DNA of 5,436 bases from Bacillota bacterium (GCA_023456995.1 JAEWNU010000069.1:1-5436); one strand, 5' to 3'; shown: positions 1 to 5,436, counted from the stretch's first letter. Notes: generated by a model from the letters alone, not told the origin. Translations and numbers: made by a program.

Positions 1-1
1 A

Positions 2-217
2 TTTAATACGGTGTTTTTCATGAGCTTTTTGGTTCTGTTCTTTTACAAAACAGATTTTATTCAAAAAATAGTCGCCGGAATGGGGACAAGCGGCGTCTTT
101 TCATTTGCGTTGGCTTTTGTGGGTATCAACGGGTTGATTGAGGCGGTTGCCTGCTGCGTTCTGGCGGGGGCCATATCTAAGGCACTGTGTTCCGTTGCTG
201 AGCGGCAGCGGTTTTAA
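2..217 (+). CDS. C-terminal end of a small integral membrane protein, probably an ECF transporter S component (5' truncated by window)
   Basis: The frame is open from the left edge to a TAA stop at 215-217, giving 71 codons of a longer gene, so the true start lies outside the window. The peptide is strongly hydrophobic, with one membrane segment near the left edge (FFMSFLVLFF) and a longer one from GVFSFALAF through GLIEAVACCVLAGAISKAL. It ends in a short polar tail (CSVAERQRF). A Gly/Ala-rich last helix containing an N-G-L-I-E-A motif and ending in I-(S/C)-K-A-L is typical of the C-terminus of S components (substrate-binding membrane subunits) of energy-coupling-factor vitamin importers in Firmicutes. 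The family call is from memory of such tails, and the substrate (vitamin or metal) cannot be told. Another small polytopic membrane protein is the alternative. A strong intrinsic terminator begins about 45 bp after the stop, so this is the last gene of its transcription unit. Confidence 0.6.
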   Translation, partial: FNTVFFMSFLVLFFYKTDFIQKIVAGMGTSGVFSFALAFVGINGLIEAVACCVLAGAISKALCSVAERQRF

Positions 218-262
218 CGACGCGCAAAAGCAGATGAACATAGAACTTGGGTGAACATAATA

Positions 263-309
263 CGCGCCGGTTGATGCCGCTTAAAACGGTATTGGCCGGC
301 GCGGTTTTT
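263..309 (+). terminator. Rho-independent terminator after the membrane-protein gene
   Basis: Bases 263-279 pair with 287-303 as a continuous 17-bp stem closing a 7-base loop (280-286). The basal eight pairs, CGCGCCGG with CCGGCGCG, are perfect and GC-rich. The upper part includes four G-U wobbles. Five Ts follow at 305-309. The position, 46 bp after the TAA stop, fits termination of the upstream unit and separates it from the large gene. Confidence 0.88.
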
Positions 310-400
310 ATACGTGATACTTCTAGTTCAGGTTTTAGTCGGTGTATCTACACGCCTTTGTTGAGAAATTTTAAAGACTTGCCTTTTCTCGCGCCTATGA

Positions 401-496
401 GTGCAGTATAATAAAATAGATAATAAGGTGAACAAGAACCAATAGCGGCTTCTGCGTGAAATAAAATATCTTCAATTGGTTCCTATCTCACTGCAC
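401..496. repeat. Nested imperfect inverted repeat
   Basis: The outer arms GTGCAGT (401-407) and ACTGCAC (490-496) are perfect reverse complements. The inner arms GAACCAAT (436-443) and ATTGGTTC (475-482) are also perfect. Between them the left arm (408-435) is about 20 bases longer than the right arm (483-489), so the whole would be a hairpin with a bulged left side. It could be a degenerate mobile repeat (MITE-like) or a structured leader. No terminal target-site duplication was identified. Confidence 0.45.
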
Positions 497-517
497 GCTT
501 TACGCTTGTGGTATAAT
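489..517 (+). promoter_or_regulatory. Candidate extended -10 promoter for the large gene
   Basis: A perfect TATAAT (512-517) is preceded by TGG (509-511), which meets the extended -10 TGn consensus. The -35 position at a 17-bp spacing (CACTGC, 489-494) is poor, which is tolerable for extended -10 promoters. Transcription would start near 524 and leave a leader of about 185 nt before the start codon. The -10 lies inside the 510-540 inverted repeat, so a repressor bound there would occlude it. This is inferred from motif match only. Confidence 0.4.
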
Positions 518-540
518 AGCTGCAAGATTACTATTATACC
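510..540. repeat. Perfect 10-bp inverted repeat overlapping a -10 box
   Basis: GGTATAATAG (510-519) and CTATTATACC (531-540) are exact reverse complements separated by 11 bases. The centre-to-centre spacing is 21 bp, two helical turns, as is usual for dimeric operator sites. Each arm contains a TATAAT, one on each strand, so the site could instead be a pair of face-to-face -10 elements. As RNA it would be an AU-rich 10-bp hairpin with no T-tract, so it is not a convincing terminator. Confidence 0.55.
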
Positions 541-608
541 GAGAAATGTCCAAGGCTCACCCTTAATCTGAGAATCGCCTTTTGATGGATAATTATTTCA
601 CTTCGTGT

Positions 609-636
609 TTTACGTTTGTGGCATTATTGTTATAGA
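609..636 (+). promoter_or_regulatory. Second, weaker promoter candidate
   Basis: TTTACG (609-614, 4/6 match to -35) is followed after 16 bp by TATAGA (631-636, 4/6 match to -10), with TGT (628-630) just upstream as an extended -10 element. It lies within the downstream copy of the 110-bp-spaced repeat and would give a leader of about 70 nt. It is motif-based only, in AT-rich DNA where chance matches are common. Confidence 0.25.
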
Positions 637-699
637 TATTTATTAACTATTAGCTACCCACCGTCTAGAATTAAAGACCGCTTGCCTTCCTAGGCAGTT

Positions 700-706
700 G
701 GGAGGA
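700..706 (+). promoter_or_regulatory. Ribosome binding site fixing the start of the large gene
   Basis: GGGAGGA ends four bases before the ATG at 711, a near-perfect Shine-Dalgarno sequence. It makes this ATG clearly preferable to downstream in-frame starts such as Met28. The CCTTCC at 685-690 can pair with GGGAGG at 700-705 (five Watson-Crick pairs and one G-U), while 682-687 can alternatively pair with 692-697, so two exclusive hairpins could hide or free this site. Confidence 0.85.
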
Positions 707-710
707 TACC

Positions 711-3700
711 ATGGAGGATCAATTTGAGCGACAGGTCGGCGCACGTATTTTTCAAGCACTAATCGACAAACGCTTCTTGAATAGGTTGAACATGTCAGCA
801 CGATCGGCCACAGTTTTGTTCGAGCGTATCGACTGGGGACAGGCGGTGTCTGCGCTACTGCCCATTCATCAGCGGATGACCTGCGGTGAAGTTCTGGCTA
901 TCGTCCGTCCTCTTTTGGACAGCATTTCGCCCGAACCGCCTGAAGGGTGGCTTAACTGCGCCTATGAGGTTGCCAATGCTTTGCAGTTTCCGCAAACCGA
1001 GGCATTGCAAGATAAGCGACAGTGGGATGGCGCGCTGTGCTATCTGCGGGTTTTGCAGCAAATGTTGGAGGAGGAGCGGGCACTGCTGCCCTTCTCGTCG
1101 CAATTTGATTTCGCTTTTTGTACCGAAGAGGAGTTGAAAGACAACGACAGCGCCGATGAATACCGCCGATTTTGCGGATGGTTTAAAGAGGATTTCGTTT
1201 TCGAACTATTGCGGCTGGGACACGAAACCACTGAGTTTCGAACGCTGGAGCATATCGCAGGGGTGCACCATGTAGCCATGACCTGCGCGCGGGCTTTCCA
1301 TGCTGGTGGCGGGCTGGTTGATTTACCGTTGCTGTCGGCGGCGGCAGCTGTTCACGATATCGGCAAATTCGGGTGCAAAAATGGTGAGAGGGTACCTTAC
1401 CTGCATTATCATTATACAGATATCTGGTGCGCTGAGCGGGGACTCCATGATATTGGACGTATTGCGGCTAATCATTCCGTATGGGATCTTGAGATTGAAA
1501 GTCTATCCTCAGAGTCGTTACTACTCGTTTATGCCGATTTTCGAGTTAAGCAATCTCGAGATATAAATGGGTATGAAATCGCTCAGATATTTTCTCTAGC
1601 CGATTCTTTTGAAGTGATTTTACAAAAGTTAGACAATGTCGACACAGCCAAACGTCGTAGATATCAGTTTGTTTATGCCAAGCTGCAAGATTTTGAAGAA
1701 TATATCCGCTCATTCGGGGTTGATACGACGCTGACACTGTGCGCTGTGCAACCTGTCTTGCCTAAGGATGCGGCACTAATGAGCATGGATGAGGCAGTGG
1801 CAGCACTACGGTACCGGACAGTGGATCATAACATTCGCCTGATGCATCGGCTGGGACACGACCAGTTGTTTGGCAACATTCTTGAAGCCGCCCGCAGCGA
1901 GAAATCCCCCGACCGACTTCGGGCTTATGTATCCGTTTTTGAAGAGTATTTTACCTATTGGAGCGTTGCGCAAAAAGAGCAGACACTTTCATTTTTATAC
2001 GAGCTGCTCATGTACCCAGATGGTGACATTCGCCGACAGGCTGCATCCTTGATTGGCCGCATTCTGGCGGGGTTTCACTCCGGTTACCGCAAAGAACAGC
2101 CCGCCGGGTGTGAACCGGCCCCGGGCGACACCCGCCACTATGAGCTGTGGTGCGACTATTTTAACCGGCTCATCCATCCGGACAGCCGACTGACGCCCCA
2201 GCAAATCAGTAAAATACGTTATACGGCCAAGCTGGCGATAGATGCCCTGCTGGCCTCCTGTTCTGATATTGATGCTGCGGTTTTTGCCAATGAGCTATTT
2301 GACCATTACGAAAATCCTGCTGCGGTTGACCCTGATGCTGCCTTCGCCCTGCTTGACTCGGTTGTGAATATCCCTGCTGCCTTTTGCGGCGTAGAGGAAT
2401 CGGCCAAGCTTGTGCATTTTGCAATGTGGTGGCTTCGAAAGGGCGAGATACCTCAAAAGGCGGCTGCCCTGCGGCTGTTTAGACATCTGATCTATATGCT
2501 GCCGCAGCGTGACCCGCTGCGCGAAGAAATTGCCCGCGCCGCTGAGAAGGCCGACTGTGAGGGCAGCACTCCGCTGTTGTTTTTGCAGGCGCACTTGGGG
2601 CGGATGCTTGGATATGACACCACAGCGCAAGATAGCTTTTTAAGCCGACAGTCTGCCGTTTCCAACATTTTTTTAGATAACCTCAAAACCGCCACCCCTT
2701 GGATTATGAAGGCTGTTGGTGTGGAGTATCTGCTCGATCTGGTCGAGCAGGGCAATCACACCAATATTTTGCACATTGCAACCCATTTTTCCAACCTGAT
2801 TAAGGTGGGCGAAAGCGTAGTTGTACGCCGAATGGCGGGCACCGCCCTGCTGACGATGGCACCCGAGCTGACGCCGGAGCGCCGCAACGAAATTGCTGTT
2901 GAACTTTCAAAAGCATTGGAGACCGGACAATCTGATCTATCAAAATACATCCCGGATTATTTGGGGCGTTTTTCGCTATGGCTGCCTCCGCGGGAGCTTG
3001 ATGAGTTGATTGATCAGATGGAAAATCTGCTCTGTTCTGCCAGTAGCGTTGCGGTTAACGCCGCACTAGGCACGGTGGGGGCTATCTTGGCAGGCTACGC
3101 GGTCTACGCAGAACGATTTGGGCAGGATGCCACTACGCTGATTGCCCGGCGTAACAGGCTGGCCGGGCTATTGCTCAAAGGTTTGGCTTCTTATCGTGAG
3201 CCGGTGCGGCAGGAGACGCTACGCATTTTGGGCGAGGAGCTTTTTGCTTCCAAGGTGATGACCTATGTGGACAAGTCCGCACTGTTTGTTCTAGTGGCTA
3301 AAAAGCTGCTGTGCCTCATCAGCGAGAATGAGGAACGCGAACTGACCTTTTTTTATACGGCGGCGGCACTGTCCCATATTTACCGCTTTTTGGTGCTTTA
3401 TAAAATAGAGGATGGGCCTTTTCGTTTTGCACCACCGGAGCGCGCTGCCTTTTTTCCTGGTACTTTTGACCCCTTTTCACTCTCTCATAAGGGGATTGTA
3501 CAAAGCATTCGCGACATGGGCTTTGAGGTCTATCTCGCCATCGACGAATTTTCCTGGTCAAAAAAAGCCCAACCTGCCTTGGTGCGCCGCCAGATTGTCA
3601 ATATGTCGGTGGCAGACACCTTTGATGTTTATTTGTTTCCGCACGATATTCCAGTGAATTTGGCCAACCCGCGCGATCTCGACCGCCTACGTCAAGTTTT

Positions 3701-5436
3701 TGCCGGGCGAGAGCTCTATCTGGCGGTTGGCAGCGATGTGGTGGCCAACGCTTCATCTTACAAGGTTCCTGCTGTTGCAGGCTGTGTTCGGGAAATGAAC
3801 CACATTGTTTTTCGCCGTGTCAGTAGCGCAGATGGTCCCGAGACTGAGGCTGATCTGCGCAGCATTCAGGGCAAGGTGCTCCAATTACAGCTCCCCCCTT
3901 ATCTCGAGGATATCAGCTCCACCAGAATACGCGAGAATATCGATTTGGGGCGTGATATATCCAATTTGATTGACCCTACCGTTCAGGACTATATCTACCG
4001 CAACAGTCTTTATCTTCGTGAGCCGCAGTATAAGAGCCTTTATCACGCCGGACATCTTGATTTTTCGCTGACCTTACACCCGGACGATGCCCAGCGCGCT
4101 GAGCTGCTGACTGCCGTCACTTCGGGGAAAAACCGTCCGCCGCACTTTGATTTGCGTGATGATGTCCTTATTTTACGGGATACTGAAAACGACGCGTGTA
4201 TTCTAGGTTATCTGACTATGCGGATTGTCAGTGCCATCGACTTGTTTGACACGTTGCAGGACGCCAAACTTACCAATTATGTGCGTCAGCGCACTGCGGG
4301 CCGCATTTTGCTGTTGACGGGGCTGCATCTGGTTCGTCATCCCAATACCAGCTATAACATCGGACAGCTGCTGATGACGGAGGCATTATCCTGTGCAATG
4401 GCTGAAGACTGCGGCTATGCCGTTTATTATCCAACCAACCGTAAAAGCGAAAGCGCTGATATCGACCTGCTGCAAAGACAAGGGTTTGTTTTGGCAAAAG
4501 TGAGTAGCGACAGGCCATTGTTGCTGGTGGATATGCGCTCGCCCGTTGTACTCATTCAAAATCTGGCAACTACGCTTAAGGAACCCTTCTCTTCAAGCTC
4601 AAACGTCCTTGATGCCATTCGACAGGCACACATCCGAATGCAGGAAGCACTGACGGGTCTTTACCCCGGCACGCTGATTCTGTCACTAAACGCTGAGGTT
4701 ATCTACCACCGGCTGGTGCGTAAAATTGTTGAAGCGAACAATGTGCCCGCAAAGCCGACCTTCCCTCGGGTGCTAGGTGGAAAAATGTGTGTACCCTTTG
4801 GCAAAATTCTGCGTGGCAATGCAATTCCAAACACCATCACCAAAACGATTCACACCGATAAGGTTTTTGCACAGGATTTGCGTTCATTTACCATTGAAGC
4901 ATTTCCGGGCTATGCACCGCTTGAAAGCCAGATACGCACTATTAAATCCTTTAGTCGACCAGCCATTCTGGTGGATGATCTACTGCATTCCGGCAACCGA
5001 ATCAATGCCCTGTCACCGTTGTTCGAACATGAGGGGATATCCATCGACCGAGTGCTTGTGGGGGTGATGAGCGGCAGGGGACGCGATTTGATGCGCACTA
5101 AAGGCATGAAGGCCGATTGCGTCTATTTTGTGCCAAACCTTCGGGCGTGGTTCGTCGAATCGACCATGTATCCGTTCATCGGTGGAGACACGGTGGGCCA
5201 CGACGAGCCCTCAGTGCCTGGCCTGACTCCGGCAATCAATTTGGTGCTGCCTTATGCATTCCCCCGGTTTTATAAAGAATGCGAGCGCGGAGCAGTTTTT
5301 AAATTCTCGCAGGTCTGCATTGAAAATTCTCGTGATATCATAAAGGTATTGGAGAGCGAGTTCCGTGGACGGTTTGCACGCAATCTGACCCTTTCTCGCT
5401 TGAGCGAAGCGGTGATTCTACCGCTCTCACCAGACA
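711..5436 (+). CDS. Giant multidomain protein: HD phosphohydrolase, helical/HEAT-like region, NadD-like nucleotidyltransferase, GNAT-like and phosphoribosyltransferase-like domains (3' truncated by window)
   Basis: One uninterrupted frame of 1575 codons runs from the ATG behind GGGAGGA to the right edge, with no stop. Approximate domain order by residue: 1-170 helical, unrecognised; 175-285 HD phosphohydrolase; 300-905 all-helical with HEAT-like stretches; 912-1102 NadD/NMNAT nucleotidyltransferase; 1108-1262 degenerate GNAT fold; 1300-1495 type I PRTase-like; then a helical tail to D1575. No signal peptide or membrane segment is seen, so the protein is probably cytosolic. The catalytic signatures of HD, NMNAT and PRTase are largely kept, which argues for an active enzyme rather than a relic. 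Known chemistries of these families suggest handling of a nucleotide or dinucleotide, with synthesis (PRTase, NMNAT) and hydrolysis (HD) on one chain; the actual substrate is unknown. Automatic annotation would probably name it after one domain, such as nicotinate-nucleotide adenylyltransferase or cytidylyltransferase-related, which would mislead. GC drops near 1441-1680. It probably has its own promoter. Confidence 0.93.
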   Translation, partial: MEDQFERQVGARIFQALIDKRFLNRLNMSARSATVLFERIDWGQAVSALLPIHQRMTCGEVLAIVRPLLDSISPEPPEGWLNCAYEVANALQFPQTEALQDKRQWDGALCYLRVLQQMLEEERALLPFSSQFDFAFCTEEELKDNDSADEYRRFCGWFKEDFVFELLRLGHETTEFRTLEHIAGVHHVAMTCARAFHAGGGLVDLPLLSAAAAVHDIGKFGCKNGERVPYLHYHYTDIWCAERGLHDIGRIAANHSVWDLEIESLSSESLLLVYADFRVKQSRDINGYEIAQIFSLADSFEVILQKLDNVDTAKRRRYQFVYAKLQDFEEYIRSFGVDTTLTLCAVQPVLPKDAALMSMDEAVAALRYRTVDHNIRLMHRLGHDQLFGNILEAARSEKSPDRLRAYVSVFEEYFTYWSVAQKEQTLSFLYELLMYPDGDIRRQAASLIGRILAGFHSGYRKEQPAGCEPAPGDTRHYELWCDYFNRLIHPDSRLTPQQISKIRYTAKLAIDALLASCSDIDAAVFANELFDHYENPAAVDPDAAFALLDSVVNIPAAFCGVEESAKLVHFAMWWLRKGEIPQKAAALRLFRHLIYMLPQRDPLREEIARAAEKADCEGSTPLLFLQAHLGRMLGYDTTAQDSFLSRQSAVSNIFLDNLKTATPWIMKAVGVEYLLDLVEQGNHTNILHIATHFSNLIKVGESVVVRRMAGTALLTMAPELTPERRNEIAVELSKALETGQSDLSKYIPDYLGRFSLWLPPRELDELIDQMENLLCSASSVAVNAALGTVGAILAGYAVYAERFGQDATTLIARRNRLAGLLLKGLASYREPVRQETLRILGEELFASKVMTYVDKSALFVLVAKKLLCLISENEERELTFFYTAAALSHIYRFLVLYKIEDGPFRFAPPERAAFFPGTFDPFSLSHKGIVQSIRDMGFEVYLAIDEFSWSKKAQPALVRRQIVNMSVADTFDVYLFPHDIPVNLANPRDLDRLRQVFAGRELYLAVGSDVVANASSYKVPAVAGCVREMNHIVFRRVSSADGPETEADLRSIQGKVLQLQLPPYLEDISSTRIRENIDLGRDISNLIDPTVQDYIYRNSLYLREPQYKSLYHAGHLDFSLTLHPDDAQRAELLTAVTSGKNRPPHFDLRDDVLILRDTENDACILGYLTMRIVSAIDLFDTLQDAKLTNYVRQRTAGRILLLTGLHLVRHPNTSYNIGQLLMTEALSCAMAEDCGYAVYYPTNRKSESADIDLLQRQGFVLAKVSSDRPLLLVDMRSPVVLIQNLATTLKEPFSSSSNVLDAIRQAHIRMQEALTGLYPGTLILSLNAEVIYHRLVRKIVEANNVPAKPTFPRVLGGKMCVPFGKILRGNAIPNTITKTIHTDKVFAQDLRSFTIEAFPGYAPLESQIRTIKSFSRPAILVDDLLHSGNRINALSPLFEHEGISIDRVLVGVMSGRGRDLMRTKGMKADCVYFVPNLRAWFVESTMYPFIGGDTVGHDEPSVPGLTPAINLVLPYAFPRFYKECERGAVFKFSQVCIENSRDIIKVLESEFRGRFARNLTLSRLSEAVILPLSPD
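1233..1565 (+). other. HD-superfamily phosphohydrolase domain of the giant protein
   Basis: This covers about residues 175-285. Metal ligands expected in HD enzymes are all present in order: H181 (in LEHIAGV), H215-D216 (AVHDIGKFG), H232 or H234 (YLHYHYTDIW), H255 (AANHSVWD) and D276 (VYADFRV). The H181-to-HD distance of 34 residues is normal. The H-D-I-G-K sequence and the two extra histidines resemble the YqeK/HD-GYP-like branch, whose members hydrolyse phosphoesters or dinucleoside polyphosphates. Which of these substrates applies is not visible. Confidence 0.82.
1608..3425 (+). other. Long helical, partly HEAT-like region of the giant protein
   Basis: About residues 300-905 are predicted by eye to be almost entirely helical, with no recognised catalytic motif. 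Paired amphipathic helices of HEAT/ARM type are clearest at residues 425-450 (LLMYPDGDIRRQAASLIGRI), around 664-730 (helices through VVVRRMAGTALLTMAPEL) and 820-846 (LLLKGLASYREPVRQETLRI). Such helical solenoids usually bind protein or nucleic acid partners or space catalytic domains. The repeat assignment is by pattern only. Confidence 0.5.
3444..4016 (+). other. NadD/NMNAT-type nucleotidyltransferase domain of the giant protein
   Basis: About residues 912-1102. The N-terminal nucleotide-binding motif is FFPGTFDPFSLSHKG (914-928), matching the GGTFDPxHxGH of NadD with S923 in place of the first His/Thr, S925 in place of Gly, and the catalytic H926 kept. Further matches are the Lys-rich SWSKKAQP loop, the LYLAVGSDVV strand (NadD IIGADN), and ISSTRIR (1068-1074), the second ATP-binding signature. 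The ending VQDYIYRNSLY (1091-1101) is like NadD C-termini. The length is that of a complete NadD. In this family the reaction joins a mononucleotide and ATP to give a dinucleotide and pyrophosphate; the nucleotide used here is unknown. Confidence 0.85.
4032..4496 (+). other. GNAT-like acyltransferase fold in the giant protein
   Basis: About residues 1108-1262. The pattern strand (ILGYLTMRIV), strand (RILLLTGLHLV), NIGQLLMTEALSCAMAEDCGY, strand (AVYYP), N-rich loop, then LLQRQGFVL follows the GNAT motif A/B order, with the final QGF matching the usual Y-x-k-x-GF. The acetyl-CoA pyrophosphate loop (Q/R-x-x-G-x-G/A) is degenerate (SYNIGQ), so cofactor binding may be altered or lost. This is moderate confidence; a fold search would decide. 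Confidence 0.5.
4608..5195 (+). other. Type I phosphoribosyltransferase-like domain of the giant protein
   Basis: About residues 1300-1495. The key feature is the PRPP-binding loop AILVDDLLHSGNRI (1418-1431): two hydrophobic residues, the Asp pair D1422-D1423, then S1427-G1428. Position 1430 is Arg where Thr or Ser is usual. A preceding strand TLILSLNAEVIYHRLV (from about 1321) and a following strand RVLVGVMSG fit the alternating fold of type I PRTases. WFVEST and YPFIGGD (from W1480) form an unrecognised distal segment that may be the base- or partner-binding part. The substrate is unknown. Confidence 0.65.

Larger units (their letters stand above)
310..710 (+). other. Non-coding, repeat-rich leader region upstream of the large gene
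   Basis: No plausible gene was seen in these 400 bp on either strand, and no tRNA or T-box-type leader was recognised. The DNA is AT-rich (about 30% GC at 601-660) compared with the flanking coding DNA. It contains a small hairpin GTGTA-TC-TACAC near 343-354, a nested inverted repeat (401-496), and a perfect 10-bp inverted repeat (510-540). It also has two related 39-bp segments 110 bp apart, a 15-nt direct repeat 300 bp apart (371 and 671), and promoter-like hexamers. It is best read as the promoter and 5' leader of the large gene, possibly containing a decayed small repeat element. Confidence 0.7.

Noticed and set aside
407..412. Third TATAAT box as another promoter
   Set aside because: The hexamer is perfect, but the position 17 bp upstream (TTTTCT) matches the -35 consensus at only three of six, there is no TGn extension, and the DNA is AT-rich, so it is not called.
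310..710. T-box, riboswitch or tRNA in the long leader
   Set aside because: No T-box AGGGTGG motif, no cloverleaf, no recognised riboswitch core and no terminator with T-tract before the start codon were found.
1300..1566. An 88-codon plus-strand frame overlapping the HD domain, possibly indicating a frameshift
   Set aside because: The main frame stays open and carries all HD ligands across this stretch (H215-D216, H232/H234, H255, D276). The overlapping peptide has no family features and no good ribosome binding site.
855..3657. Several 60-110 codon frames on both strands within 855-3657
   Set aside because: All lie inside the long frame whose translation shows conserved domains. They lack convincing ribosome binding sites and have low-complexity Arg/Gln/Ser-rich shadow compositions.
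4270..5201. Minus- and plus-strand frames of 62-96 codons over the GNAT and PRTase regions
   Set aside because: They are shadows of the main gene; the VDDLLHSG loop and GNAT pattern are in the main frame.
1..5436. CRISPR array, insertion sequence or phage genes
   Set aside because: No regularly spaced repeats, transposase or integrase motifs, or phage structural proteins are seen on either strand.

Overview
The window looks like chromosomal DNA from a Gram-positive Firmicute, most likely a Clostridia/Oscillospiraceae-type gut anaerobe. This rests on a strong GGGAGGA Shine-Dalgarno site, an intrinsic terminator with a T-tract, an ECF-transporter-like membrane protein, and moderate coding GC with AT-rich intergenic DNA. 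The assignment is inference from style; no marker gene fixes the taxon.

Layout. Positions 2-217 hold the 3' end of a small hydrophobic membrane protein, probably an ECF transporter S component. A 17-bp-stem intrinsic terminator (263-309) closes that unit. About 400 bp of AT-rich non-coding DNA (310-710) follows. It carries several inverted and direct repeats, an extended -10 promoter candidate embedded in a perfect 10-bp inverted repeat, a second weaker promoter candidate, and a strong ribosome binding site. From 711 to the right edge runs one uninterrupted reading frame of at least 1575 codons with no stop, so the gene is cut by the window end.

The giant protein is the main object here. Reading its translation gives this order: a helical N-terminal region; an HD-superfamily phosphohydrolase domain with a complete set of metal ligands; about 600 residues of helical, partly HEAT-like sequence; a NadD/NMNAT-type nucleotidyltransferase with GTFDP and ISSTxIR signatures; a degenerate GNAT-like acetyltransferase fold; a type I phosphoribosyltransferase-like domain with a VDDLLHSG PRPP loop; and a helical tail that leaves the window. 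One polypeptide thus joins base-to-nucleotide (PRTase), nucleotide-to-dinucleotide (NMNAT) and phosphohydrolase (HD) chemistries with an acyltransferase-like module on a helical-repeat scaffold. The physiological substrate cannot be read from the sequence. NAD-like or dinucleotide metabolism, or a nucleotide-based modification or signalling role, are reasonable hypotheses.

The two genes share a strand but are separated by the terminator and the long leader, so the large gene is probably transcribed from its own promoter.
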